Shown: one piece after another, positions 1-7,627 of the stretch | How positions within the stretch are numbered: the stretch's first letter is position 1 | Layout: every line of letters begins with the position of its first letter | Position numbers and translations under genes: made by a program | Notes under the pieces: generated by a model | Databases searched by the model: none | Told to the model about the DNA's origin: nothing | Seen by the model: the letters and a program-made list of their open reading frames with translations, nothing else | Source: CAVTSA01 sp963790575 | GTDB lineage: Bacteria; Chloroflexota; Dormibacteria; Dormibacterales; Dormibacteraceae | Assembly: GCA_963790575.1 (NCBI GenBank) | Contig: CAWBPD010000005.1 | Span: forward strand, 75,763 to 139,762 | Length of the DNA stretch: 64,000 nucleotides | Reading direction: 5' to 3'

Positions 1-118
1 GGCGCGTCCAGACGGTCGGGACCCGGGGTGCCGGGCGCTGCGCAGGCGCGATCGGCTGCGCCGGCACCCATCGCCATCCGTCCCAGCGCCAGTGGCCGTC
101 GGGCGAAAGCTGTCCCAC
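1..118 (-). CDS. Hypothetical protein, N-terminal part only
   Basis: An open frame starts at a GTG and runs off the left edge. The first 39 residues read VGQLSPDGHWRWDGWRWVP and continue into a Pro/Ala-rich stretch. The S-P-D-G-x-W-x-W-D-G-x-x-W-x-P motif is the short tryptophan-rich module seen near the ends of many actinobacterial-type membrane or secreted proteins. The start lies 10 bases after the stop of the upstream membrane-protein gene on the same strand, so the two may be co-transcribed. No function can be given; only the motif and the spacing support the call. Confidence 0.45.
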   Translation of the reverse strand, partial: MGQLSPDGHWRWDGWRWVPAQPIAPAQRPAPRVPTVWTR

Positions 119-128
119 CGCTTGAAAG

Positions 129-1205
129 CTACCCCGCCGGGACCTCGTGTGGGGCGACCGGCATCGCGACCCCTTCCATCCGGGCCGGCCGGCTCCGTGC
201 CACGCCGAGGCCGACCAGACCGAAGACGACCAGGATGAGCAGGATCTGGGCAGCCACGTCGGCGGGCCCGGTCCGAGCGCCGAGATCGGTGCGGCCGGCG
301 AGGAACGCCGCCAGGCTCAGCCAGGAGTAGGTGCCGACCGCGCCGGCGCCCACCGCCAGGCAGCCCATCGGCGCCCACCCACGCCGGCGTGAGCCTGCCA
401 GCGCCACTCCGGCCACCCCCGCCAGCGCGAGCAGCATGAGAACCACCACCCAGCCGGCCGGGACACCTTTGGCCGGAAGCGTGTGTCGCACCACCTCGAA
501 CGCCGAAAGCAGGGCCAGGACCACCGGGAAGGCAAGCCAGGGGAGCCACGACCCCGTCTCGGCGGGCTGGGGCACCCGGCGCGGAAAGGCGGCGAAGGCG
601 GCCACCACGAGAGCGCTTACCAACAGCGTCACCGCCAGCAGCTGGCCCCACGACGCGACAAAGTGGGACGACGCTACCTGGAATGCGGTGTCGACCACGG
701 CCCCCAGGGCGAGCAGTGCGGCCGCCACCCCCAGCCCGGGCAACCGCAGCCAGGGCTCGGTGCGCCGCGGGCCGGCCACGCCCTCCGCGATCAGGATCGG
801 GGTCGTGATGCTGAAGACCACGTGGATCCCGACCACAAAGGTGTCCCATGCGAACGAGGTGCCGAGGGCCGGGACGAAGCCGTAGCGAAGCAGATGCAGG
901 CCGGCGTAGTGGGGGTTGAAGAGCGACATCGTCGTGATGCCCTCCTCGAAGATCCCGTAGGCGACCGCCAGCACGACGATGGTCGGCCACCCCCGGCCGG
1001 CGCGGCGCGTGACCTCACGGATCAGGAGGGCACCGCCACCGTAGAGCGGGAGCAGGACCACCAGGAGATAGAACTGCCTGAGCGGGAAGTCACCGAGCAG
1101 GAACTCCGCCACCAGGGGGGAGAGGACGACCAGGAGCAAGGCGGGCGCGATCCGGGCCCAGAAGCGTGGCGCCCGCGAGGCGCCGGCGTTCGGCGATCGT
1201 TGCAT
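129..1205 (-). CDS. Polytopic membrane protein, unknown function
   Basis: This is a 358-residue protein with about ten hydrophobic segments spread over its whole length, starting near residue 15 and ending near residue 345. Short Arg-rich loops separate the segments. A FEEGI stretch near residue 87 sits at the end of a membrane helix and recalls glutamate pairs in membrane proteases, but no second metal-binding motif is evident, so I do not assign that function. The start is ATG at 1205. The gene lies downstream of a repeat pair. The family is not recognised. Confidence 0.7.
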   Translation of the reverse strand: MQRSPNAGASRAPRFWARIAPALLLVVLSPLVAEFLLGDFPLRQFYLLVVLLPLYGGGALLIREVTRRAGRGWPTIVVLAVAYGIFEEGITTMSLFNPHYAGLHLLRYGFVPALGTSFAWDTFVVGIHVVFSITTPILIAEGVAGPRRTEPWLRLPGLGVAAALLALGAVVDTAFQVASSHFVASWGQLLAVTLLVSALVVAAFAAFPRRVPQPAETGSWLPWLAFPVVLALLSAFEVVRHTLPAKGVPAGWVVVLMLLALAGVAGVALAGSRRRGWAPMGCLAVGAGAVGTYSWLSLAAFLAGRTDLGARTGPADVAAQILLILVVFGLVGLGVARSRPARMEGVAMPVAPHEVPAG

Positions 1206-1295
1206 GGGTTGACCGTATCCGCCGCGGGTACCGGAGATCCAGTCACGACGGTCAGGATTCCGGGGTGACGAAACTCACAGTGCGGAGTCGCAGAG

Positions 1296-1358
1296 CCCGA
1301 ATGCCGGCGATCGGGGGGTCTGCACCGGCCTTGGGGGCCCCGAATGCCGGCGATCGGG
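1296..1358. repeat. Repeat family A, tandem dimer of a 43-bp unit
   Basis: Two copies of a short palindrome with arms (C)CCCGA and TCGGG around a GCCGGC core lie 43 bases apart. They are separated by a spacer containing TCTGCAC. The same unit recurs as a dimer at 14245-14308. Both sites are intergenic. Confidence 0.8.
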
Positions 1359-1378
1359 AGGCACGCGCAGACATGACG

Positions 1379-1411
1379 AGCGGGCCCGGCGCCTCCAGGC
1401 GCCTGCCCGCT
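1379..1411 (-). terminator. Stem-loop downstream of the bS22 gene
   Basis: AGCGGGC at 1379 pairs with GCCCGCT ending at 1411, and the inner arms GGCGCCT and AGGCGCC extend the stem. It lies 20 bases past the stop of the tiny ribosomal-protein gene. There is no U-tract, so it is a stem-loop of terminator type rather than a textbook intrinsic terminator. Confidence 0.5.
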
Positions 1412-1430
1412 CGTACGTGGGACCGGCCGG

Positions 1431-1520
1431 CTAGCGCCGCTGCCAGCGGGTCTTCTTCAGCATCTTCTTGTGCTTGTGCTTGCGCATCTTCTTGCGCCGC
1501 TTTTTGATGACCGAACCCAA
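1431..1520 (-). CDS. Small ribosomal protein bS22-like (AURKAIP1/COX24 domain)
   Basis: This 29-codon gene begins with GSVIKKRRKKMRKHKHKKM and ends LKKTRWQRR. That matches the very basic bS22 family of mycobacterial and related ribosomes, known in databases as AURKAIP1/COX24-domain proteins (typical start GSVIKKRRKRM). Family members bind 16S rRNA in the small subunit. The start is TTG at 1520, with GGAG five bases upstream. A GC-rich stem-loop follows the stop. It is divergent from the amidohydrolase gene at 1621. The gene is easily missed because of its size and TTG start. The match is from recalled family sequence, not a search. Confidence 0.85.
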   Translation of the reverse strand: MGSVIKKRRKKMRKHKHKKMLKKTRWQRR

Positions 1521-1620
1521 AACTGCTCCCGGGGTGGTGAGGATGAACGAGGAATCGGGTCACGGTCGAACCGGGGGTGGGACTGGCCGCGGACCACGCG
1601 AGATCATACACTCCCCGCAC

Positions 1621-3099
1621 GTGACCATCACTCTCTTCACCGGCGCCTCCACAGACATCGCCTGCGGTCCCGACGGCCGGATCCTCGCCACCGGCGCGGG
1701 CGCGGCGGAAGCCGCGGGAGCCGGGGCGCGACGGGTCGCCTTGCGCGGACGTGTGCTGCCCGGCCTGCACGACGCCCACCTGCACCTGAGCGGGCTTGCC
1801 GATGCCGAACTGACGGTCGACCTGACCACCGCGCGTTCGCTTGACGACGCGCTGCGGCGGATCGCTCGCTCGCTCCCCCGCCCGGGGGTGGACGCCTGGG
1901 TGGTGGGCCGCGGCTGGTACGCCCAACGCTGGCCGGAACAGCCGGCCGCGAAGCCGCTCGACGCGATCGTCGGCGACCGCCCCGCGTTCCTGGTCCAGCG
2001 CGATGGACACTCCGCCTGGGTGTCGTCCGCTTCCCTCCGCCTCGCCGGCATCGACGCCACCACGCAGGACCCACCCGGGGGGCGCATCGAACGGGATCGG
2101 GATGGCAATCCGACGGGCGTGCTCCGGGAGCGGGCCATCGACCTGGTCCGGCGCATCGTTCCCGAGCCGGACGACGTGACGCGCGACCGGGGCCTGACGC
2201 GGGCTCTGCGCCGGCTGGCGGCGAGCGGTCTGACTTCCGTTTCCTGCATGGACCAGGCCCCGATCCTGCGGTCCCTGCAGCGGCTCCACCAGGCGGGCCG
2301 GCTTCCGATCCGCGTCACCTACAACCTTCCGGTGGCGGATCTCGAGCGCGCGGTCGAGCTCGGGGTCCGCTCCGGGCTGGGTGACGACCGGCTGCGGATC
2401 TGGGGCGTCAAGGCGTTCCTGGACGGCGCCGTCGGCAGCGGCACCGCGCTGATGTCCGGCGGCACCGGGGTCCGCCTGTACGCGACCGGCACCCTGCGCG
2501 AGATCGCCGAGACCTGTGCCGCGGCGGAGCTGAACGTGGCCTGGCACGCGATCGGCGACCTCGCCGTGCACCAGGCTCTGGACGCGCTGGAGCCGCTGAC
2601 CGGCATCTGGTCCTGGTGGCGTCCGCGGATCGAGCACGCCCAGTTCGTCCAGGTCGAGGATCGGGAGCGGATGGGGCGGCTGGGGGTGATCGCGTCCATG
2701 CAGCCGTCGCACGCGGTGACCGATCGCGAGCTGGTCCAGCGGCAGTGGCCGGACGCAGCGCCGCTGGGCTACGCCTGGCGGGCCCTGGCCGACGCCGGGG
2801 TGGTGCTCGCGTTCGGGTCCGACGCGCCGGTGGAACCGGCCGACCCCCTGTACGGGATCGACGCCGCGACCGGGTGGCGGCGACGCGTCGGCTGGCTGCC
2901 CGAGCTGGCGCTTCGCGAGGCGCAGGCGATCCGCGCCTCCACCTGGGGGGCCGCCTACGCGGTGGGGATGGAAGGCCGTCTGGGCAGTCTGCGCCGGGGC
3001 CGGCTCTGCGACCTGACGCTGGTCGAGGACGGGCGTGTGGCCGCCACCGTTGTGGGCGGCGAGGTGGTCTGGCGTCGCGCTTCCGGTCGTCACACCTAG
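1621..3099 (+). CDS. Amidohydrolase family 3 protein (YtcJ-like)
   Basis: A 492-residue metal-dependent hydrolase of the amidohydrolase superfamily. GLHDAHLHLSG gives the HxH metal pair after the N-terminal beta-sandwich. KAFLDGAVGSGTALM, HAIGDLAVHQALDAL and RIEHAQFV are the usual conserved blocks of the YtcJ/AepA group. FGSDAPVEPADPL carries the terminal aspartate. The C-terminus GRLCDLTLVEDGRV is the closing sandwich strand. I place the start at GTG 1621 because the following VTITLFTGA fits a family N-terminus, whereas the upstream open frame reads through the antisense bS22 gene. The substrate is unknown; the family cleaves C-N bonds in varied amides or ureides. A tandem repeat follows the stop. 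Confidence 0.85.
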   Translation: MTITLFTGASTDIACGPDGRILATGAGAAEAAGAGARRVALRGRVLPGLHDAHLHLSGLADAELTVDLTTARSLDDALRRIARSLPRPGVDAWVVGRGWYAQRWPEQPAAKPLDAIVGDRPAFLVQRDGHSAWVSSASLRLAGIDATTQDPPGGRIERDRDGNPTGVLRERAIDLVRRIVPEPDDVTRDRGLTRALRRLAASGLTSVSCMDQAPILRSLQRLHQAGRLPIRVTYNLPVADLERAVELGVRSGLGDDRLRIWGVKAFLDGAVGSGTALMSGGTGVRLYATGTLREIAETCAAAELNVAWHAIGDLAVHQALDALEPLTGIWSWWRPRIEHAQFVQVEDRERMGRLGVIASMQPSHAVTDRELVQRQWPDAAPLGYAWRALADAGVVLAFGSDAPVEPADPLYGIDAATGWRRRVGWLPELALREAQAIRASTWGAAYAVGMEGRLGSLRRGRLCDLTLVEDGRVAATVVGGEVVWRRASGRHT

Positions 3100-3100
3100 C

Positions 3101-3183
3101 GCGCCCGGATGAGCCCCGCTGGTGCACCTCCGGGGCCCAACACGCCCGGACAAGCCCCGCTGGTGCACCTCCGGGGCCCAACG
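3101..3183. repeat. Repeat family B, tandem dimer of a 41-bp unit
   Basis: Two almost identical 41-base units (GCCCGGAyrAGCCCCGCTG, then GTGCACCTCCGGGGCCCAAC) stand head to tail. They lie between the convergent amidohydrolase and HIT genes. Related units recur in the opposite orientation at 33013-33122. Confidence 0.85.
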
Positions 3184-3213
3184 CGCCGTTCTTGACCGGC
3201 AACGTGGGCTATT

Positions 3214-3235
3214 GGTGCACTGTGCACAGTGCACC
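3214..3235. repeat. Perfect 22-bp palindrome at the end of the HIT gene
   Basis: GGTGCACTGTG is followed directly by its exact reverse complement. The palindrome lies just beyond the stop of the HIT gene and next to repeat B, and it shares the GGTGCAC element of that repeat. A shortened version, GGTGCACTGTGCACC, opens the family B block at 33013. Confidence 0.8.
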
Positions 3236-3245
3236 TACGGCCGTT

Positions 3246-3737
3246 TCAGGGCGTCTCCGCGAAGGCCTGCCGGAGCTTGGCCCAGGTCGCCAGGAGGTGC
3301 TCGTTGACGACCTTCACCTCTCCAATCACGGGCATGAAGTTGGAGTCCCCCTCCCAGCGCGGGACGACGTGGACGTGCACGTGGCCGGGGATGCCGGCGC
3401 CGGCGGTGCGCCCCAGGTTCACGCCCACGTTGAATCCCTGCGGCGACATCCCGTGCCGGATGGCACGCAGCGAGCGCTGGACCAGCTGCATCAAGGCCAG
3501 GAGCTGGTCCGGAGCCAGGTCGGCCAGATCCCCGACGTGGGCCCGAGGGGCCACCATCACGTGCCCCGAGTTGTAGGGGAACTTGTTGAGCATGACCAGC
3601 GCGTCATGCTCGCGGAGCACGAGCAGGTTCTGCGCTTCCTCCGGCTCGGGCGCCTCCCAGACGCGGCAGAACAGGCAGTTATCCGGCTCCGGACCGCCGA
3701 TGTAGGCCATGCGCCAGGGCGCGTACAGGTGCTCCAT
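3246..3737 (-). CDS. HIT family nucleotide hydrolase/phosphorylase
   Basis: A 163-residue histidine-triad protein. The signature HVHVHVVPRW near residue 120 supplies the catalytic His-x-His-x-His. CLFCR near residue 21 is the zinc-type CxxC seen in Ap4A phosphorylase-like members, and LNKFPYNSGHVMVAPRAH is the usual substrate-side block. Such enzymes cleave dinucleoside polyphosphates or nucleotide-phosphoramidates in the cytoplasm. The length is typical for the actinobacterial-type Ap4A phosphorylase group. It is divergent from leuS with 54 bases between the starts. The exact substrate cannot be read from sequence. Confidence 0.9.
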   Translation of the reverse strand: MEHLYAPWRMAYIGGPEPDNCLFCRVWEAPEPEEAQNLLVLREHDALVMLNKFPYNSGHVMVAPRAHVGDLADLAPDQLLALMQLVQRSLRAIRHGMSPQGFNVGVNLGRTAGAGIPGHVHVHVVPRWEGDSNFMPVIGEVKVVNEHLLATWAKLRQAFAETP

Positions 3738-3791
3738 GCTGCGGACGCTAACATTTGATCTTCACTCGACGGTGCGAGACGAGAGGTTCCG

Positions 3792-6248
3792 ATGGCGGTG
3801 AGCGAAGTTCGTGGCTATGTGCCACAGGAGATCGAGCCCAAGTGGCAGCGGCGCTGGGTGGAGGCCCACACCATGCACGCCGGCGACGCCACCGGGCGCC
3901 CGACCTTCTACAACCTTGTCATGTACCCCTACCCGTCGGGCGAACCGACGGTCGGGCACCTGCGCAACTACGTGATCGGAGACCTGCTCACCCGCTTCCT
4001 GCGCATGCGCGGCTACGAGGTCCTGCATCCGTTCGGGTGGGACGCCTTCGGCCTGCCCGCCGAGAACGCGGCCCAGCAGCGTGGCGGCATGCACCCCAGG
4101 GTCTGGACCGAGCAGAACATCCCCAACTTCCGGCGCCAGCTGGAGATGGTCGGGATCCTCTACGACTGGGATCGCGAGGTCACGACCTGCAACGCCGACT
4201 ACTACCGGTGGACGCAGTGGCTGTTCCTGCTCTTCATGGAGCGGGGCCTGGCCTACCGGGCGAAGGCGCCAGTCAACTGGTGCCCGATCGACAAGACGGT
4301 GCTGGCCAACGAGCAGGTGATCAACGGCTGCTGCTGGCGCCACCTCGACACCCCGGTCGAGCGCCGCGAGCTGGAGCAGTGGTTCCTGCGCATCACCGAC
4401 TACGCCGACCGGCTGCTGGACGACCTCTCCCAGCTCGACCACTGGCCCGAGAAGGTGCGGGTGATGCAGGCCAACTGGATCGGCCGCTCGCACGGCGCCC
4501 GGGCTCGCTTCCCGCTCGTCGACGACTCAAAAGGCCGTCAGATCGAGGTCTTCACCACCCGGGTCGACACCATCGGCGGCGCCACCTTCGTGGTGCTGGC
4601 GCCTGAGCACCCGCTGGTCGAGGTGGTGACGACGCCGGAGCAGCGCGGAGCGGTCGAGGCGTACGTGGAGCGGGCGCGGCGTGAGACCGACATCGAGCGA
4701 TTGTCGACCGAGCGCGAGAAGACCGGTGTGCCCACGGGGGGTTTCGCGACCAACCCGGTGACCGGGGAGTCGGTCCCGATCTGGGTCGCAGATTATGTGC
4801 TCGGCACCTACGGCACCGGGGCGGTGATGGGAGTCCCCGCGCACGACGAGCGCGACTTCGCCTTCGCCGCCCGCTTCGAGCTGCCGGTCCGCGAGGTGGT
4901 GCGGGAGGACGGGTCGGACTCGAGCTCGGTGGTCGACGCCGCCTGGACCGGCCCCGGCGTCCTCATCAACAGTGGAGAGTTCGACGGGCTGCCCTCGGAG
5001 CAGAGCAAGCGCGTGATCACCGACTGGCTGCAGCGCCGCGGGCTGGGCGAGGCCTCGACCCAGTACCGCCTCCGCGACTGGCTGATCTCGCGCCAGCGCT
5101 ACTGGGGCTGCCCCATCCCGGTCGTTCACTGTCAGCGCTGCGGCATCGTTCCGGTGCCCGAGGAGCAGCTGCCGGTCGAGCTGCCCGAGACGTATCTGCC
5201 GCTGGCCGAGCAGCCGGACTGGTACGCCACCACCTGCCCCCGCTGCGGCGCCGACGCGCGGAGGGAGACCGACACCATGGACACCTTCATAGACTCGTCC
5301 TGGTACTTCCTGCGCTACTGCGACGCCCACAACGATCGGGTGCCGTTCGCCCGCGAGAAGGCCGATCACTGGATGCCGGTCTCGCAGTACACCGGGGGGG
5401 TCGAGCACGCCATCCTGCACCTGCTCTACTCGCGGTTCTTCCAGAAGGTGCTGCACGACGCGGGCATGGTCACCGCGCAGGAACCGTTCGCGCGCCTGTT
5501 CACGCAGGGGATGGTGCTGCGCTTCGGTGAGGCGATGTCGAAGTCCAGGGGCAACGGCGTCTCTCCGGAGGAGCTGGTCGAGAAGCAGGGTGCCGACGCG
5601 GGGCGCGTCTACGAGATGTTCATCGGCCCGCCCGAGAACGACGTCGAGTGGGACGACCAGGCGATCACCGGGTCGGTGCGGTTCCTGCAGCGGGTGTGGC
5701 GCCTGGTCCTCGACCCGGAGTCGTTCGCGGCTGAGGGCGAGGGCGCGCGCGCGGTCGACGGGGAGGTGCTGCGGCGCAAGCTGCACCAGACCATCGGCAA
5801 GGTGACGTCGGACTTCGAGGGCTTCCACTTCAACACCGCGGTGTCGGCGCTGATGGAGCTATCCAACACCATGCACGCCTATCTGGCGGGCGGGGGTGAG
5901 GTCTCGGCACCGGCGTGGGTGGAGGCCCGGCGCTCGCTGATCCTGCTGCTCAACCCGCTGGCGCCGCACCTGGGGGAGGAGCTCTGGGAGCGGATCGGGG
6001 AGCGGGGCCTCTGTATCGACGCCGCCTGGCCGGCGTTCGAGGAGGCGCTGGCGCGGGAGCCCGAGGTGACGCTGGTGGTGCAGGTCGCGGGGCGGGTCCG
6101 GGACCGGCTGCGGGTCGCCGCCGGCACCGACCAGGAGGAGGCGGTCGAGCGGGCGCTGGCGAGCGAGGCGGTGCGGCGCGCGCTCGCCGGGAGCCATCCC
6201 TCGCGGGTCGTCTACGTTCAGGACCGACTCCTCAACCTGGTGCCCTAG
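3792..6248 (+). CDS. leuS: Leucyl-tRNA synthetase
   Basis: This class I synthetase of 818 residues charges tRNA-Leu. The HIGH-type motif appears in PYPSGEPTVGHLRNY near residue 48. The CP1 editing domain follows (residues about 225-420, with TTRVDT at its start and GTGAVMGVPAHDERD inside). A zinc-type knuckle CQRCG/CPRCG is near 445-485, then AMSKSRGNG (KMSKS loop) near 580, an anticodon-binding helical bundle, and a short C-terminal domain ending VYVQDRLLNLVP. The length matches bacterial LeuRS. The start is ATG at 3792 after GAGAGG. All active-site motifs are intact. Confidence 0.98.
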   Translation: MAVSEVRGYVPQEIEPKWQRRWVEAHTMHAGDATGRPTFYNLVMYPYPSGEPTVGHLRNYVIGDLLTRFLRMRGYEVLHPFGWDAFGLPAENAAQQRGGMHPRVWTEQNIPNFRRQLEMVGILYDWDREVTTCNADYYRWTQWLFLLFMERGLAYRAKAPVNWCPIDKTVLANEQVINGCCWRHLDTPVERRELEQWFLRITDYADRLLDDLSQLDHWPEKVRVMQANWIGRSHGARARFPLVDDSKGRQIEVFTTRVDTIGGATFVVLAPEHPLVEVVTTPEQRGAVEAYVERARRETDIERLSTEREKTGVPTGGFATNPVTGESVPIWVADYVLGTYGTGAVMGVPAHDERDFAFAARFELPVREVVREDGSDSSSVVDAAWTGPGVLINSGEFDGLPSEQSKRVITDWLQRRGLGEASTQYRLRDWLISRQRYWGCPIPVVHCQRCGIVPVPEEQLPVELPETYLPLAEQPDWYATTCPRCGADARRETDTMDTFIDSSWYFLRYCDAHNDRVPFAREKADHWMPVSQYTGGVEHAILHLLYSRFFQKVLHDAGMVTAQEPFARLFTQGMVLRFGEAMSKSRGNGVSPEELVEKQGADAGRVYEMFIGPPENDVEWDDQAITGSVRFLQRVWRLVLDPESFAAEGEGARAVDGEVLRRKLHQTIGKVTSDFEGFHFNTAVSALMELSNTMHAYLAGGGEVSAPAWVEARRSLILLLNPLAPHLGEELWERIGERGLCIDAAWPAFEEALAREPEVTLVVQVAGRVRDRLRVAAGTDQEEAVERALASEAVRRALAGSHPSRVVYVQDRLLNLVP

Positions 6249-6264
6249 AGCCCCAGAGCCGGGG

Positions 6265-6486
6265 CTACTTCTCGGGCTCCTCGCGGTACTGGCGGCCGCC
6301 GCTCGAGGGGTCCTCCCAGACCCGGGTCAGCTTCCCCGTGGCCGGATCGCGGAAGACCTCGCCGGTGGGCTGGAAATCGCCCCGCCCCCTGCCTCGGTAG
6401 CGCCGCCGGTCCCACACCACGTAGGTGACGATCGCGATCACGAGCAGGGCGCCGATGATCACAAGGTCGGTGACCACGGTGCTCAT
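6265..6486 (-). CDS. Small single-pass membrane protein
   Basis: A 73-residue protein with one N-terminal membrane helix (residues about 6-25), followed by an Arg-rich juxtamembrane stretch DRRRYRGRGRG and a polar tail with DPATGKLTRVWEDP. The tail probably faces the cytoplasm. Its ATG overlaps the stop of the ybjQ gene by four bases (ATGA), so the two are translationally coupled. It has no recognised domain. Confidence 0.75.
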   Translation of the reverse strand: MSTVVTDLVIIGALLVIAIVTYVVWDRRRYRGRGRGDFQPTGEVFRDPATGKLTRVWEDPSSGGRQYREEPEK

Positions 6487-6821
6487 GCCGGCCGCACCAA
6501 GGCGGCGGTGCCATACGCCACCACCTCCGCCATGTTCTTGCCCGCCTCCGACGAGTCGAAGCGCATCATGACCACCGCGTTGGCGCCTTGGGCGCGGGCG
6601 TTTTCGATCATGCGGTCGATGGCGTGCCGGCGGGTGTCCTCGACCAGGCGCGTGTACTGGCGGATCTCCCCGCCGCCCCAGGCCCGGAAGTAGGTCACGA
6701 TGTCGACCCCCAGGCCGCGGCTGCGCACGACGACGCCGAACACCTGGCCCAACACCCGCTCCACCTCGTAGCCCGCGGGCCGCTCAGTGGTCGACACGAG
6801 AACCGAATCCGACTGCTGCAT
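6483..6821 (-). CDS. YbjQ/UPF0145 family protein
   Basis: A 112-residue YbjQ-type protein (heavy-metal-binding-like DUF74 fold, pentameric in known structures). VSTTERPAGYEVERVLGQVFGVVVRSR is the family N-terminal block (written here as VSTTERPAGYE then VERVLGQVFGVVVRSR). ARAQGANAVVMMRFDSSE in the middle and VVAYGTAALV at the end complete it. The physiological role is unsettled. I prefer ATG 6821, with GTGAGGTG eight bases upstream; a GTG at 6830 is possible. It is the first gene of a two-gene unit and has a well-formed promoter with an operator-like palindrome. Confidence 0.88.
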   Translation of the reverse strand: MQQSDSVLVSTTERPAGYEVERVLGQVFGVVVRSRGLGVDIVTYFRAWGGGEIRQYTRLVEDTRRHAIDRMIENARAQGANAVVMMRFDSSEAGKNMAEVVAYGTAALVRPA

Positions 6822-6841
6822 CTCGATCACCTCACTAGAAA

Positions 6842-6883
6842 TCTGATATCAGAATTATAGCGAGATGATAAGGGGGGTGGCAA
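6842..6883 (-). promoter_or_regulatory. ybjQ promoter with embedded 12-bp palindrome
   Basis: On the minus strand TTGCCA (plus 6878-6883) and TATAAT (plus 6854-6859) are spaced 18 bases apart, a near-consensus housekeeping promoter. The perfect palindrome TCTGATATCAGA (6842-6853) begins right after the -10 box and covers the expected transcription start. That position suits a repressor operator. The region is AT-rich against a very GC-rich background. Confidence 0.7.
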
Positions 6884-6988
6884 CAGATGAGGGCACCGAC
6901 CAGTGGCCCCCCACAGCCCGTCCCACGCCGACCCCTCAGAACCCGGGCAGTGGACCACAGGTATTCTGGCCTGCGACCGGCGCCGCGT

Positions 6989-7062
6989 TCGGGGGTCGTC
7001 TAACGGTAGGACGGCAGCCTTTGGAGCTGCTTATCGGGGTTCGAATCCCTGCCCCCGAGCCA
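6989..7062 (+). tRNA. tRNA-Gln (anticodon TTG)
   Basis: A full cloverleaf can be drawn: acceptor TCGGGGG/CCCCCGA, anticodon stem GCAGC/GCTGC with loop CTTTGGA (anticodon TTG, reads CAA), T-loop TTCGAATC, discriminator G and encoded CCA. The U1-A72 pair is typical for bacterial tRNA-Gln. A decayed integrase lies immediately downstream, consistent with past use of this tRNA as an attachment site. Confidence 0.93.
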
Positions 7063-7074
7063 TCCATCCGAGAT

Positions 7075-7600
7075 CAAAATCGCCCTGATTCGGCACTTTT
7101 GACCCCCAAACTGACCCCCGAAGCCTCCAGCAAGTCGTCGACCGCCGCCATCGCCCGGTCCTGCATCTCTCCTGCAGGACGTGGGCATAGATGTTGAGCG
7201 TGATGCTCGGCGACGCATGCCCCAGGATCGCGCTCACCGTCTTCACGTCGACCCCGCGGGCCAGCAGGTGCGTCGCCGGCCGTATGCCGGCCGTATGCCG
7301 CCGTATGCCGCCGTATGCCGAGCTCAGCGATTTGGGATCGACGCGCTCGGGGTCTCGCGCTCGATGTTCCCGGTCACGCTGAGCGTGCCCGCCCATAGGT
7401 CGACGTCCCTCCAGCGGAGCGCGAGCAACTCCCTTGCCGCATCCCGATGGTCAGAGCCAGCAGAGCGGTCCGCTTACGGGCTGGCAGCTTCAGGCCCTCT
7501 GGCCCCAGCAGCTGCTCGCGGCGCCATACCAGCGGCATCCGCAGAGGCGCAGGCCGAGGGCTCGCATGGCGGCGATGAGGCGGTGCGTGCCTAGACCACT
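7075..7600 (-). pseudogene. Tyrosine recombinase (phage/ICE integrase), decayed
   Basis: Fragments of a tyrosine integrase C-terminal catalytic domain appear in different minus-strand frames. These are LLALTIGMRQG, then ELLALRWRDVDLWAGTLSV (box I region), then ATHLLARGVDVKTVSAILGH, then ITLNIYAHVL (box II with LGH and the tyrosine). Frameshifts and a 10-bp repeat expansion interrupt it. The N-terminal domain is absent. It abuts tRNA-Gln, as integrases of elements inserted in tRNA genes do. Confidence 0.8.
7280..7319. repeat. Four tandem copies of a 10-bp repeat inside the integrase remnant
   Basis: CCGTATGCCG is repeated about four times without spacers. On the minus strand the expansion falls in the codons of the conserved R-H-T-A-A block of the integrase. 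This suggests replication slippage as an inactivating event. Confidence 0.85.
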
Positions 7601-7627
7601 GGCGCTGGAGCCGGCGGTGATGCGATC

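Noticed and set aside
3101..3183. Possible CRISPR array
   Set aside because: Two contiguous 41-bp direct copies without unique spacers and no cas genes in the window.
1252..3234. 660-codon minus-strand open frame opposite the amidohydrolase
   Set aside because: It is a GC-rich shadow frame with His/Arg/Pro-rich low-complexity sequence and no family motif; the plus strand has clear catalytic motifs and bS22 occupies part of the same strand in a different frame.
3738..3791. T-box or other riboswitch ahead of leuS
   Set aside because: Only 54 bases separate leuS from the divergent HIT gene; too short for a T-box and no such motif is present.
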